DNA of 57,275 nt from Planctomycetia bacterium (GCA_005808665.1 SYLG01000060.1:1-57275), one strand, 5' to 3'. Counted from the stretch's first letter, positions 1-9,303 are shown. Numbers and translations are program-made. Notes: a model not told the origin generated them from the sequence alone.

Positions 1-260
1 AAGCGCACAGGGCGACAAACAAACAAGAACTCTATGATCTAACCGAAAAGAAACTGGAAAACATGAGCGATGATCGGAACCTTCTCCTGGGTTTATATTT
101 CCGGTGTTGTGTTGCAGAACTTTTGCGGTAGGCCATAATTGGGTCCAAAAGGTCATTGGGGTCAATCCCTAGAGGACTTAATGAAGACGCCAAACGCTTG
201 TCGGCACCTGTTTTTATTTGGTCCCGTTTCCTTTGTTGAATGGCAATTTCACAAAAACCC
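1..260. other. Unassigned left edge
   Basis: No reading frame here has family resemblance, a ribosome-binding site or a signal I trust. It lies downstream of the leftward coiled-coil gene, so it may hold that gene's 3' untranslated region. I see no hairpin followed by a T-run. The long open frames on either strand look like chance frames. Confidence 0.4.
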
Positions 261-875
261 TTAAGGTTTTTGATTTTCCCGAATGCGGCTGGCGGGGACG
301 ATTTCCAACCAACCCTGTTTAGGTTTGGTTTTTGGGCTATTTTTAAACGGGGTATCCAGGGGTCCACCCAGCCCCGCCGAGAGCATATCCCGATGCGATT
401 CTTCATCCGCACCCACAAGGGCCATAAGTCCTTTTTTCATCTGGTCACAACGATTGGCAAAAATATCCCGCTCTACCGTCCTGCCTTTCAGCTCGATCAC
501 CAACCGGTCCCGTTCCAAAGCCACAATTTTAAGAGCGGCAACCTCCCGAAGTAACCGATCCCGCTCCTCCACCACCACCAAAAGGTTTTTCACCTCGACT
601 TTGAGTTGGTCCCGTTCCACAACCACTTCCCGCAATTCGGTTACCTCCCGGTGGGAACCATCCCGGACCTCCTCAACTTCCAATAACTTGATGCGAAGGT
701 CTGCCTGGTTGTCTACCAAATGGCCATTGGTTTTAAGAGCAGCATCGAGCTCCCGCTCCAACCCCCTGGCATGGTTGCGCAATTCCAAATAGTTCGATTG
801 ACTCCCCTGGCTGAGGGCAAAAAGCCCAAAAAGGACCAATCCAATCCACAAAAGCGAACGACTCGATTGCCCCAT
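261..875 (-). CDS. Membrane-anchored coiled-coil protein of unknown function
   Basis: About 204 residues. A hydrophobic segment lies at residues 8-22 (SLLWIGLVLFGLFAL), followed by a long charged coiled-coil stretch (about 25-155) with repeated E-R-D and V-E-L type heptads such as VERDQLKVEVKNLLVVVEER. The C-terminal 45 residues are polar and probably disordered. I chose the internal ATG at 875 because GAGGAC sits just upstream, whereas the longer frame starting at 959 has no good site and would bury the membrane segment. It is probably a single-pass inner-membrane protein with its coil in the periplasm. It shares a divergent upstream region with the DUF1571 gene. I do not recognise a specific family. 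Confidence 0.6.
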   Translation of the reverse strand: MGQSSRSLLWIGLVLFGLFALSQGSQSNYLELRNHARGLERELDAALKTNGHLVDNQADLRIKLLEVEEVRDGSHREVTELREVVVERDQLKVEVKNLLVVVEERDRLLREVAALKIVALERDRLVIELKGRTVERDIFANRCDQMKKGLMALVGADEESHRDMLSAGLGGPLDTPFKNSPKTKPKQGWLEIVPASRIRENQKP

Positions 876-1259
876 AATGTCCTCAAACTGAAAAATTGGC
901 AAAGGATCCGGAAGTGCCCTGTTTAGCCCAAGCCAAAAATGACCCAGCAGGGGAAACATCGACTACCCAATTGGCCCAATTTAATCAAATTGACCAGTAT
1001 TCCTAAAATTACACGAAGACGGGCTTTTGAGATAGGGCAATCCTTTTCCTCGGCCTAGCCCTATTTTTCAACACAATGGACATAATAGGATAAATAGGAA
1101 ACTTAATTATCCTCCGAATGATCCCGATTTTTGTAAACTTTCCCTCAAGTTTTCCCAATCGGCCTTTCTTTCGAGGGAACCCACAGGCTATGAACCTCGT
1201 GATGAATAGGAACGGGTTGCCTTGCTTTGAGAGGTCCGTGCTTTCCAATGGAAAGGGCC
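876..1259. other. Divergent intergenic region
   Basis: This 384-bp stretch separates two divergently transcribed genes and must carry both promoters. I could not pick convincing -35/-10 pairs. It holds an exact 7-bp inverted repeat, AGGATAA and TTATCCT with a 13-bp spacer, at 1087-1113, which could be an operator. Confidence 0.4.
1087..1113. repeat. Inverted repeat AGGATAA-N13-TTATCCT
   Basis: A perfect 7-bp dyad in an AT-rich patch about 150 bp upstream of the DUF1571 start. Position and symmetry suit a regulator site, but a dyad this short can arise by chance. Confidence 0.3.
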
Positions 1260-2381
1260 ATGATGGCAAATTTTCGCCTTGTGCCGTGTCTGCTTCGGGC
1301 CCCTTTTGCAAGGAATTCCATTCCAGGATGGGGAATGATGGTCCTTGGTTTTTTGACCAGTACCCCTTTAATGGGGTGTCAAATCCTGGATGTACCTCAA
1401 GCCCTTGCCAAGGACCGCTCACCCACTTCCTCCAACACTCCTCCCACCCAATCGAATCCACCAAACTCCAAGCTAGCCACCCCTGTCACGGTGGTTGCCA
1501 AAGGAAGCCACTCTCCGGAAGCCGTTCTCCTACCGGTGGCCCTTGCCAACATCAAAACGCAGGCCAGGGAGGGAATTCGCCCCAACCCGGAACTTTTGCT
1601 TGCCACCCGCGGAATGTTGGCTGCCGTAACCCCGATTGACCCACCCCTTCCCATCCCGGCGGGCCCCTCGGAAACGGACCCTTTATTGGTGGTTTATCGG
1701 CGAGGGTACCAGTGGTTTCAGGGAACCGACAGTTTCACTTGCCGGATGTTTCGCCGGGAGGTCGTGCGGGGCAAGCCCCACCCCGAAGAGCTCATGTCGT
1801 TTCAATATCGCAAGGCCCCTTACAGTATTCATTTCAAATGGTTGGGTCAGGAGGGGAAGGGGCGCGAGGTGGTTTATGTGGAGGGGAAATATGAGGATAA
1901 AATCCAGACAAAATTGGCCGGAGGGGACATCCCTTTTGTCTCCGCCGGGAAACGAATGAGCTTTTCCCTCGACAATCCGCTGGTCAAGAACGCAAGCCGT
2001 CACAGTGTCCGGGAAGCGAGTTTTGGCTTTATGTTATCTACGGTTGGCACCATGATTGCGCATCAAAAGGAGAACAATCCCAAATTGGGAAGCATCCAGT
2101 ATCTGGGCAAAATTCGTCGCCCCGATATCGAAGGGGAGATTGAACTGGTGGAATGCCGCTTGGCCCCGGGTGCTGAAAATGCCCTTCCCGAGGGGGGGCG
2201 CCGTCTCTATGGATTTGATCCGGTTTTGGGAAACCCGGTGCTTTTGCAAACCTTTGACTTCAAAGGGCAGGAGGTGGAGTATTACCGCTATGACCGCTTC
2301 TTTTTCAAAGGCCTTGAGGAAGATGATTTCAATCCGGAAGTCCTTTGGGCCCAACCGAATGGGAAACCAAAACAGTCCTGA
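1260..2381 (+). CDS. DUF1571-family secreted protein
   Basis: About 373 residues. The N-terminus is hydrophobic and contains LMGC, a possible though imperfect lipobox, so it may be an exported lipoprotein. A low-complexity Ser/Thr/Pro/Asn linker follows. The folded part (about 140-365) carries the family pattern of DUF1571: the YRRGYQWFQGTDSFTCRMFR region, the PEELMSFQYRKAPYSIHFKW region, then VYVEGKYEDKI, and a C-terminal segment ending with a FDFKGQEVEYYRYDRFFF-type strand. Proteins of this family are typical of planctomycetes and have no established activity. I preferred the ATG at 1260, which has GAAAGGG about 5 bases upstream, over the earlier frame start at 1227. Confidence 0.75.
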   Translation: MMANFRLVPCLLRAPFARNSIPGWGMMVLGFLTSTPLMGCQILDVPQALAKDRSPTSSNTPPTQSNPPNSKLATPVTVVAKGSHSPEAVLLPVALANIKTQAREGIRPNPELLLATRGMLAAVTPIDPPLPIPAGPSETDPLLVVYRRGYQWFQGTDSFTCRMFRREVVRGKPHPEELMSFQYRKAPYSIHFKWLGQEGKGREVVYVEGKYEDKIQTKLAGGDIPFVSAGKRMSFSLDNPLVKNASRHSVREASFGFMLSTVGTMIAHQKENNPKLGSIQYLGKIRRPDIEGEIELVECRLAPGAENALPEGGRRLYGFDPVLGNPVLLQTFDFKGQEVEYYRYDRFFFKGLEEDDFNPEVLWAQPNGKPKQS

Positions 2382-2631
2382 AAGCGGGACTCTGCCAACC
2401 TGACAGACCCAACCGGAAAGCAAAATGCAGCTGTCGCCAGTTGGGGCAGGTAAAAAAAATCCCCCAATTGGACTTGCACGACCTAAGTTCAATCTTATCC
2501 TACCTTTGCAAGGAAAGCACCAAGCAACCAGGTTGGGTTGGCATCCTATTTGCCCGTAACTCTTGATTGGGTCTCGCGTAAACAGGATTCACGGCCAAGT
2601 GGTTGTGGCATCGCGGGAAGGATACGGCACC

Positions 2632-3060
2632 ATGATGGCACTGGCCCCGGAAGCTCGGGACATCTCTGTCCTTATTGCTGACGATGAGCCTAGCAGTCGG
2701 GAAACCCTGCGAGGAATCGTTGAGCCTATGGGCTTTAAAACGATCCTGGCCCCGACTGGGGAACAGGCAATCGACATCATCCGGTCCATGTCTATCCATC
2801 TCGCCCTGCTGGACCTGAATCTTCCGCGAATGAGTGGACTGGATGTTCTTCGGATGGCCAGGCAAATCATTGCCGGGCTGCCCGCCATTCTCGTCACCGC
2901 GGATGCGACCGTGAAGGTGATGCGTGATGCCCAAAGGGAGGATGTTTTCAGCGTCATTCCAAAGCCTGTCAGCAAAAGCATAGTGGTCTATACGATCACC
3001 CGTGCCTTGGCCCAGCGTTATGGATCCGTTGGCGATAAGCCTCAAACCCCGGTTGCGTGA
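2632..3060 (+). CDS. Stand-alone response-regulator receiver domain
   Basis: About 142 residues forming a single CheY-like receiver domain. The acidic pair is in LIADDEP, the phospho-acceptor aspartate in LLDLNLPRMSG, the conserved Thr in LVTAD, and the conserved Lys in PKPVS, so all key residues for phosphotransfer are present. There is no output domain, so it probably acts by protein contact with a partner encoded elsewhere. The start at 2632 follows GGAAGG; the longer upstream frame is not receiver-like. No histidine kinase gene is near. It lies 57 bp upstream of groES and could be cotranscribed with it. Confidence 0.8.
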   Translation: MMALAPEARDISVLIADDEPSSRETLRGIVEPMGFKTILAPTGEQAIDIIRSMSIHLALLDLNLPRMSGLDVLRMARQIIAGLPAILVTADATVKVMRDAQREDVFSVIPKPVSKSIVVYTITRALAQRYGSVGDKPQTPVA

Positions 3061-3117
3061 CCGGCCCATGATTTTGACCTTTTGTTTGGTTTTGTTTGCT
3101 TGCACGGAGTTTCAAAA

Positions 3118-3411
3118 ATGAAGACAGAGATCCATCCCCTTAACGACAAAATTCTTGTGGAGCGCCATGAAGCGGAATCTGCCTCGGCTGGCGGAATCCT
3201 GCTTCCCGATGCCGCCCGGGAAAAACCCCGCCAAGGCAAGGTCCTTCGCACCGGGCAGGGCAAAGCCCTCGAGGGTGGCAAGCGCGCCGCATTCCAGGTC
3301 AAAGTGGGCGACAAGGTTCTCTTCTCTTCCTATTCGGGCAGCGAAATTACCGTGGATGGTAAAGAATACCTGATCATGACCGAGGAAGATGTCCTCGCCG
3401 TTGTGGCCTAG
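3118..3411 (+). CDS. groES: GroES co-chaperonin (10 kDa)
   Basis: 97 residues, the usual length. The family pattern is clear: N-terminal HPLNDKILVERHEAE, the mobile-loop region SASAGGILLPDAAREKP, the KVGDKVLFSSYSGSEI region, and the C-terminal YLIMTEEDVLAVV. It caps the GroEL chaperonin ring during ATP-driven folding of cytosolic proteins. Unusually, no groEL follows; the gene ends in a clean terminator. Planctomycetes often carry several chaperonin loci, so this may be an orphan copy whose GroEL partner lies elsewhere. I see no CIRCE-type inverted repeat upstream, so HrcA control is not supported here. Confidence 0.95.
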   Translation: MKTEIHPLNDKILVERHEAESASAGGILLPDAAREKPRQGKVLRTGQGKALEGGKRAAFQVKVGDKVLFSSYSGSEITVDGKEYLIMTEEDVLAVVA

Positions 3412-3492
3412 TAAAGCCAAACCTGCTTCGCCCCTGGCAGGCCCATGATTATTGCTACCCCACTTTTTGCAAAGAATTGGGTGATATCCGAG

Positions 3493-3522
3493 TCCGGAGA
3501 CGCAAGTCCCCGGATTTTTTTT
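3493..3522 (+). terminator. Intrinsic terminator after groES
   Basis: Stem TCCGG/CCGGA, then an inner GAC/GTC pair closed by a GCAA (GNRA) tetraloop, with one mismatch between the two helices, followed by eight T. It lies about 80 bp after the groES stop. Confidence 0.8.
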
Positions 3523-3563
3523 AGGCCTTTGTCCTGGGTGCCTGGGAGTGGGGTCTTAACCCC

Positions 3564-3933
3564 TAATCCAGGTTACGCCGTTGGATTGATTTTCGAAGAT
3601 TTTTGGCCTATTTTGGAACCATGATTGCGGTTTTTCCCCTGTTTTTGGAGTATGTCGATTTCCAATCGGCCCATAGTCCCAACCAACCTGCCTGATTATT
3701 GGCCGCCTCCTGTGCGAGTATAACCATGGAGTTTGAAATTGTTCGCGGATGCCCGGAACCGTTTCAAACAACATTTGCGGTAGGAAACGAATGAAAGCCA
3801 TTGGAAATAGAAGGCAACGGTGGGCACCAGAGCCCGAAAAAGGGGATTTGTAGTCCCGATTTTTGGAGCCTGAATTGACTTTTCCCCGGGAAAACCTTGG
3901 TTTTCCTGGTCGAAACGGAGCAATTTGGGCTAA
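3564..3933 (+). repeat. MITE-like dispersed repeat, copy A (370 bp)
   Basis: Clearly similar over its length to 13431-13715 and to the reverse complement of 16001-16370. Landmark blocks in order are TTTTGGCCTATTTTGGAACC, TTTTTGGAGTATGTCGA, TAGTCCCAACCAACCTG, AACGAATGAAAGCCATTGG, and GGGGATTTGTAGTCCCGATT. The ends form imperfect inverted repeats (left TAATCCAGGTTACGCC; right, read inward, TAGCCCAAATTGCTCC), each beginning with TA. It is non-coding: the frame that stays open in copy C has stops here. The layout fits a non-autonomous miniature transposable element; the TA ends suggest, without proof, mobilisation by an IS630/Tc1-type transposase. Confidence 0.75.
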
Positions 3934-3969
3934 GCTAATCCTGAGATCTTAAACGAAAGGGGCAATACC

Positions 3970-6084
3970 TTGTTTCACCCGCATTGGAATTCAAATCGTG
4001 CTGTGATCCTTTTCGTCACCGCCGCAATTACCTTTGCCCCGAGCGGGGAGACATTGGCGCAAGATCGTCTTAAATCCATGCCCGGAAATGCCCAATACGA
4101 AAAACTATCAAGGGAAATCGGCAAGTCGATCCAGTCGGGAGCAATTCAGCCCACCTGGAAAGATCAGGGAAAAAGTGTGGAATACACCCGCGATTCGAAA
4201 AAATATGCCTTCGACATTGTCGCCCGGAAAGAAAGGGAACTAGTCCCACCCAAAGAGACGGAGGGTAAAAAAGGGCAAAGTCGGCCAACGAATGCCCCCA
4301 CCAAGGGCCCCGCCCGTGGCAGGCAGGCCAACAAAGCCCTGTCCCCGGATGGAAAAACCCTTGCCACCTACAAGGACCGAAACATTACCCTGAGTGATCC
4401 CAAGGGGGAAAACCCCAAACCACTTACCACCGACGGAAATGAAAAGGCACGGGTCAAAAACGGCGTGGCCAGTTGGGTCTATGGCGAGGAATTGGAACAA
4501 AAAACGGCGCTGTGGTGGTCCCCCAATTCCAAAAAACTTGCCTACTACCGCTTTGACGAGTCCAAGGTCAAGGATTTTTACCTCGCTCTGGATCAGACCA
4601 AACTACAAACCAGACTGGATGCTGAGGCCTATCCCAAGGTTGGCACCGACAACCCGATTGTTGAATTGGTGATCCATGACACATTTACCCATAAAAGCGT
4701 CAAAGTCGATGTCCGAAGTGGCAAACCATTCACCAATGATGTTGTAGGGCATTATGTATATAACATTTCCTGGTCGAATGACGGCAAGGAACTCCTGTTT
4801 TTTCGAACCAACCGGTTGCAAAAGGTGATGGAGTTTGTGGCCGCCGACCCGGAATCGGGCAAGGTTCGGGTGATTGTGCGGGAGGAATGGCCAAAAAGTT
4901 GGGTCGAAAACCTTCCGGAAAAACGCTTCCTGAAGGATGGCAGGCGCTTTATTTGGGGGTCTCAACGAACCGGATTCCTGAATTATTACCTTTATGATCT
5001 CGATGGCAACCCTTTTGTTTCCTTGACACGCCATGGGGTTGAGGTTGCCAACATTATTGACATCGACGAGGCCAAAGGGGTTCTTTACTACATGGCCCGC
5101 ACGGGTCAAAACCCGATGAAACTCCAGCTTCACCGGGTTAATCTCGATGGCACCAATGATACCCGATTGACCAACCCCCTTCTGCATCACCAGGTTTTCA
5201 TGGCGCCTGATTTCAGACACTTTGTCGACATCACCCAAACGCATGACGCTCCCCCCACTACAAACATTCTGGATATCGAGGGTACATTTGTCGCCGAAAT
5301 GGGCAAAAGCAACACCAGCCAATTTGAAAAACTGGGGCTCAAAAAGGTGGAGCTTTTTTCCTTCAAATCCGCCGACAAGGTCACGGACCTGTATGGCCTC
5401 CTCCACAAGCCTTCGACCTTTGATCCCAGGAAAAAATACCCGGTTTTGGTAAGTGTTTACGCCGGCCCTGAAACCAATGCGGCAAGGGAAACCTTTACCC
5501 TGCCCAGTGCCCTTGCCGAGTTTGGTTTCCTGGTCGTTTCCCTGGATTCAAGGAGTGCAAAGGGGCGGGGCAAGAAATTCCTTGATGCCATCTATCAGGA
5601 CTTTGGTATCGCCGAAATAGATGATCAGGCAGAGGGTGTAAAAGAATTGGCAAAAAGGCCTTATGTGGATGCCAAAAGGGTGGGAATCTACGGAACATCC
5701 TACGGAGGATTTGCCTCCGCCATGTGCCTGTTGCGTCATCCGGAGGTGTTCCAGGCGGCAGTGGCATGTTCGGCGGTTACAGATTTTCGGAATTATGATA
5801 CCATCTACACCGAACGATACCTGGGGTTGCCAACGGACGGAACCAAAACCTATGAAAAGACCAACCTGATGGCGTTGGCACCCAAACTCAAAGGCCGCCT
5901 CATGATCTTTTTTGGCACCGCAGACGACAATGTCCACCCCAACAACGCCCTGCAATTGATTCAGGCGTTTCAGAAAGCGGGTAAAAGTATCGATGTCCAG
6001 GTCGGGCCCGATGTTGGCCATGCTGCCTTGTCCATGCCCCGGATGATGGAGTTTTTTATTGAAACACTGGTATTGGGAAAATAG
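3970..6084 (+). CDS. Secreted dipeptidyl-peptidase-IV-type S9 serine peptidase
   Basis: 704 residues starting at a TTG preceded by AAAGGGG. A Sec signal peptide covers about 1-30 (hydrophobic core VILFVTAAITFA, cleavage near TLAQ). The DPP-IV N-terminal beta-propeller domain covers about 115-470 and carries WVYGEE, matching the paired-glutamate motif that binds the substrate N-terminus in DPP IV. The alpha/beta-hydrolase domain has the nucleophile S577 in GTSYGG, the acid in GTADDNVHP (D652 or D653) and H684 in DVGHA. It should release N-terminal dipeptides from peptides in the periplasm or outside the cell. It stands alone between repeat copy A and the convergent ruvX operon. A Lys/Pro/Gly-rich insert at about 95-118 is unusual. 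Confidence 0.9.
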   Translation: MFHPHWNSNRAVILFVTAAITFAPSGETLAQDRLKSMPGNAQYEKLSREIGKSIQSGAIQPTWKDQGKSVEYTRDSKKYAFDIVARKERELVPPKETEGKKGQSRPTNAPTKGPARGRQANKALSPDGKTLATYKDRNITLSDPKGENPKPLTTDGNEKARVKNGVASWVYGEELEQKTALWWSPNSKKLAYYRFDESKVKDFYLALDQTKLQTRLDAEAYPKVGTDNPIVELVIHDTFTHKSVKVDVRSGKPFTNDVVGHYVYNISWSNDGKELLFFRTNRLQKVMEFVAADPESGKVRVIVREEWPKSWVENLPEKRFLKDGRRFIWGSQRTGFLNYYLYDLDGNPFVSLTRHGVEVANIIDIDEAKGVLYYMARTGQNPMKLQLHRVNLDGTNDTRLTNPLLHHQVFMAPDFRHFVDITQTHDAPPTTNILDIEGTFVAEMGKSNTSQFEKLGLKKVELFSFKSADKVTDLYGLLHKPSTFDPRKKYPVLVSVYAGPETNAARETFTLPSALAEFGFLVVSLDSRSAKGRGKKFLDAIYQDFGIAEIDDQAEGVKELAKRPYVDAKRVGIYGTSYGGFASAMCLLRHPEVFQAAVACSAVTDFRNYDTIYTERYLGLPTDGTKTYEKTNLMALAPKLKGRLMIFFGTADDNVHPNNALQLIQAFQKAGKSIDVQVGPDVGHAALSMPRMMEFFIETLVLGK

Positions 6085-6200
6085 TCACCCCATCCAACGG
6101 ATCCAAGCCCTGATCGGTGTTTCCGCCTGTCATGGGCAACCCGCTTTTCCATTTTTTCCAACGCCCACAAAAATCCTGATTCCCTGGCTTGGGCAAAGAG

Positions 6201-6704
6201 TCATTCCGGATTTTTGCCTTCTCCCGGGGGGCAGCCAGCCTCCAAATAGCCTTGCAGCAACATTTGGGCGGCAATAGCATCGCGGCGGGCACGACGGTTT
6301 TGGTGCGTAAGTTGCATCTCCCAAAGGGCTGATTCGGCAAACCTGGTCGTAAAGGATTCGTCCACCATTTGATACGGTAGGCCCGTGGCCAGGTGTGCCC
6401 AATGGGCAAAACCCCGGGCCCGACGGGCGGATTCGCCCTCCTCGCCTTGGGAGCGAATGGGAAGGCCAACGATTAGTGCTACGGCGTCCTCTTTGTCGAC
6501 GATGCGTTTGATCCAACGCTTATCAGGGTCATTTCCCTGGCGAGTCCATACCTCCAACGGCGAGGAAATCTTCCTGTCTTTATCACAAATGGCGACACCG
6601 ATGCGCACGGTGCCAGGATCGAGGGCAAGGATTCGGCCCTTTTGAGGCCAATAGGCCTCCTTTTTAGGGCAGGAATCCTCATCAAGTCCCGGCTCATTTT
6701 TCAC
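6201..6704 (-). CDS. ruvX: Putative pre-16S rRNA nuclease / Holliday junction resolvase RuvX (YqgF)
   Basis: 167 residues with the RNase-H-like fold signature: ALDPGTVRIGVA (first catalytic Asp), VGLP, VDESFTT (second acidic site), and DAIAAQMLLQGYL (third Asp and C-terminal helix). YqgF/RuvX proteins act in 16S rRNA 5'-end maturation and have been proposed as Holliday-junction resolvases. The start is a GTG that overlaps the stop of the upstream guanylyltransferase gene (GTGA), so it is translationally coupled as the last gene of the leftward operon. The first 20 residues are a family-atypical polar extension. Confidence 0.9.
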   Translation of the reverse strand: MKNEPGLDEDSCPKKEAYWPQKGRILALDPGTVRIGVAICDKDRKISSPLEVWTRQGNDPDKRWIKRIVDKEDAVALIVGLPIRSQGEEGESARRARGFAHWAHLATGLPYQMVDESFTTRFAESALWEMQLTHQNRRARRDAIAAQMLLQGYLEAGCPPGEGKNPE

Positions 6705-7783
6705 AGATAGGTTCCATTGTTTTGGGTTTTGAGGAGGTCCACCAATTGTTTGACCGTTGCTTCCTCTTTTCGGTGGGCGATCAGGGTTGCATTCTTGTCT
6801 TGAATGATGATCAGGTCAGAAACGCCAATGGTGGTAATCAGTCGGTCCTTTTCGCCAATGATCACGCAATTTGTGGTTTCCAATCCTGAATGGTTGCCAA
6901 GGACGGTGTTGCCGTTTTTGTCCTGGGGATTGAGCCTTTCCAGGGCTAGCCAACTACCTACATCATCCCAGGAAAAAGGGGCCTCCACTACAAGCACTTG
7001 GGGATGTTTTTCCAGAACGGCATAGTCGATGGAGATTTTCTCAAGAGCCGGAAATATCTCTGCCAACACTTCTTGTCTATGCGGGGTATTCCACGCTTTG
7101 GCAATGGCCGTTACTCCATCAAACATGGCTGGTTTGTTGGCTTTGAGTGCATCGAGGATGGTTTGGGCCCGCCACACGAAGATGCCCGAATTCCAATAAT
7201 AATCACCCGAAGTAAAAAACCGCTCGGCCACATCGGGAGCCGGTTTTTCGCGAAATCCACCAACGGACCAGGCCTTGACCCCAAGGGGGCCTTCGATGGA
7301 TTGACCCCGCTTTATATACCCATACCCTGTAGCCGGATAGGAGGGCCGGACACCGAAGGTGATCAGGGCTTCCGGGTGTTGGGTGGCAAGTTGTGCTGCC
7401 GCACGAACCGCACGAACAAACTCCCTAACAGGTTCGATGACATGGTCGGCCGGGGTAACAACCATCACCCCATTGGGATCCTCGGAGGCAACCAGGGCAG
7501 CACCCAAGGCAACACAGGGAGCGGTGTCCCGGCCAATGGGCTCACCTACAATGCGATCCACCACCCCAGCGGAAAGCTGGTCAAGGGTCGATTGCCGGTA
7601 AGCTTCACCCGTGACGATCCAAACCTTTCCCGATCCCGTTAGGCCTTCAAGGCGTTCGTACGCTGCCTGAAGTAGAGTTGGTCCCCCGGTAACGCTAAGG
7701 AACTGTTTTGGTAGGGATTTTCGGCTTCGGGGCCAAAACCGCGTGCCCCCACCTCCTGCCATAATCATCGCATGAATCTTCAA
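6701..7783 (-). CDS. manC: Mannose-1-phosphate guanylyltransferase
   Basis: About 360 residues of a single nucleotidyltransferase domain. It has the nucleotide-binding loop MAGGGGTRFWPRSRKSLPKQF, the VVTPADHVI region, the GYGYIKRG and FREKP motifs of the sugar-phosphate site, WNSGIFVW, and SIDYAVLEK. It makes GDP-mannose from GTP and mannose-1-phosphate for polysaccharide or glycoprotein synthesis. It lacks the C-terminal phosphomannose-isomerase cupin of bifunctional ManC, so it is the short form. I moved the start to the TTG at 7783, preceded by GGGGAGGA, because the protein then begins MKIHAMIMAGG like its family; the upstream frame is not conserved-looking. It overlaps ruvX by 4 bp. The gene symbol is by function only. 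Confidence 0.88.
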   Translation of the reverse strand: MKIHAMIMAGGGGTRFWPRSRKSLPKQFLSVTGGPTLLQAAYERLEGLTGSGKVWIVTGEAYRQSTLDQLSAGVVDRIVGEPIGRDTAPCVALGAALVASEDPNGVMVVTPADHVIEPVREFVRAVRAAAQLATQHPEALITFGVRPSYPATGYGYIKRGQSIEGPLGVKAWSVGGFREKPAPDVAERFFTSGDYYWNSGIFVWRAQTILDALKANKPAMFDGVTAIAKAWNTPHRQEVLAEIFPALEKISIDYAVLEKHPQVLVVEAPFSWDDVGSWLALERLNPQDKNGNTVLGNHSGLETTNCVIIGEKDRLITTIGVSDLIIIQDKNATLIAHRKEEATVKQLVDLLKTQNNGTYL

Positions 7784-7836
7784 AACCGATCCTCCCCAAA
7801 AAGAAAAAATCCACACCGAATGGGCAATGCCCCAAT

Positions 7837-9294
7837 CTACTCCCCAGCAGCCATGAGATGCAGGGAACCGCCTTTGGCTTGACTCAGAAGGGAATCAAGG
7901 TCGGTAAGTTCAAGCTGTTTTGCAAGATCCGCCGCATCCAAAGCCAACAAAGGTGAAAGCTCAATGATACAATCGTCAGGCAGGGAAAATGCGATCCCCC
8001 TGCCGGAAAAGACGCTTGCTAGCCAAGCCCGGTTACGACCAAGGATTCCCGCCCGGACGGTTTCGGGAGAATCTTTTCCCGAAGCGTTTTTTAGTGGCGC
8101 AAATTCTTCGTGGCGAAGCGAACGAACCAGGGCCCACCGTTTCGCCAAGGGCAGGGCATCAAAAACAAATTTTTCAAACTTGAGTGCATTCTCGGTCAAA
8201 GGGACCACAAGTTTCCCTGTTTCATCCATAAAAGAGACCTTTTTCCTGGCTAGATGATAGGGCAACCGGGCGTGGCCAGGAGCGATATCCTCAAGAAACC
8301 TCCGGGAAAAGATATGAATTGCCGGACTGCCACAGCGAAACAACAGCTCACCATCGGGTGCCAGGGAAACGGTTTGTTCGTCTGTCAGGTCGGAATACTC
8401 CAGCAAAATGCAACGGGACCCATCCGCCCCATCCTTTGTTTGGGCGAAAACACCGACTTTTTCACCGGCTCTTTCCTTGGTTACAAAACGCGAGGAGACC
8501 TCTGCCTTGGTCTTGAGATGATGGCCCAAAAACAGGGGGTCTGCTATTTTCACCAGGGGATTGTCCACCTGGAAATAAAAGACCTGTTCAATCTGTTTTG
8601 TTTCCATCCATTTTAACCAACCCTTTTCTGCCAAAGCCGCAAGGCAGCCGCCATGGCCATCCGGGCTTGCAAAGATCAGTCCAGGGGCTTCCAAAAGGAC
8701 TTTGCCCGTATCCCAATCCAGGGCAGGCATGGTGCCCTGACAAAAAAAGTGAACCTGGTCGGGAAACAAACCAAAATTCCTGTGTTCGGCAAAAAAGGCT
8801 TGTGTGGCCTCATGGGTTGCGGGGCTTGTCATCACCAAAAGCGGTATGCTTGGGCCAAACCGTCTGGCCAACGCCAGGATTCTCTCAGCGTGCATCTGAA
8901 AGAGCGATTTGCCCGAAAGCGGTCCCACCGCCATACAACCCTTGGGGACGGAAGCACCGAACCTGGTTCCCTGTCCACCGGCAACCAACACACAGGCCAC
9001 TTTACCCTGGGAGAGTGCCTTGTTTCCCAACTGTCGACAGTTGGCCTCCTCTTCCGGTTCCTTTTCCGGATCAAAAAAATCCGGGGCCGCCAAATCAACC
9101 GGGGCCAGGGACGGGGCGGTATTGTTCCGGTTGGTCCAAAGCGAGAGGATAAGGTCAAAGTCGATTTTTTTAATTTGGCTTACAAGAGATCCTTTTTGAT
9201 CTAAACTCAATTTGTCCCATCCCTGAACCAGATGGGCTTGCCCCTTTTTGGTCAATTCCTGAAACAATTCCCCGGGAAATCCCTCGTTTTCCAT
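7837..9294 (-). CDS. UDPGP-family nucleotide-sugar pyrophosphorylase (UDP-GlcNAc/UDP-sugar type)
   Basis: 485 residues of the UDPGP family otherwise best known from eukaryotic UDP-N-acetylglucosamine pyrophosphorylase. Motifs: ACVLVAGGQGTRFGASVPKG (nucleotide loop and catalytic Lys), SLFQMHAERI, the MTSPATHEATQAFF region, QGTMPALD, the SPDGHGG uridine-binding motif, FYFQVDNPLVKI, and the NALKFEKFVFDALPLA stretch. It should form a UDP-sugar from UTP and a hexose-1-phosphate; whether it prefers GlcNAc-1-P, glucose-1-P or both cannot be read from the sequence. It sits between the metallo-hydrolase (9-bp gap) and the guanylyltransferase. The N-terminal 100 residues are a helical extension. Confidence 0.82.
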   Translation of the reverse strand: MENEGFPGELFQELTKKGQAHLVQGWDKLSLDQKGSLVSQIKKIDFDLILSLWTNRNNTAPSLAPVDLAAPDFFDPEKEPEEEANCRQLGNKALSQGKVACVLVAGGQGTRFGASVPKGCMAVGPLSGKSLFQMHAERILALARRFGPSIPLLVMTSPATHEATQAFFAEHRNFGLFPDQVHFFCQGTMPALDWDTGKVLLEAPGLIFASPDGHGGCLAALAEKGWLKWMETKQIEQVFYFQVDNPLVKIADPLFLGHHLKTKAEVSSRFVTKERAGEKVGVFAQTKDGADGSRCILLEYSDLTDEQTVSLAPDGELLFRCGSPAIHIFSRRFLEDIAPGHARLPYHLARKKVSFMDETGKLVVPLTENALKFEKFVFDALPLAKRWALVRSLRHEEFAPLKNASGKDSPETVRAGILGRNRAWLASVFSGRGIAFSLPDDCIIELSPLLALDAADLAKQLELTDLDSLLSQAKGGSLHLMAAGE

Positions 9295-9303
9295 TTCCGC
9301 TCC

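Noticed and set aside
1009-1464. Open frame of 151 codons on the minus strand
   Set aside because: It is antisense to the start of the DUF1571 gene, has no family resemblance and no Shine-Dalgarno.
4603-5406. 267-codon minus-strand frame
   Set aside because: Shadow of the S9 peptidase, which is strongly supported by its catalytic motifs.
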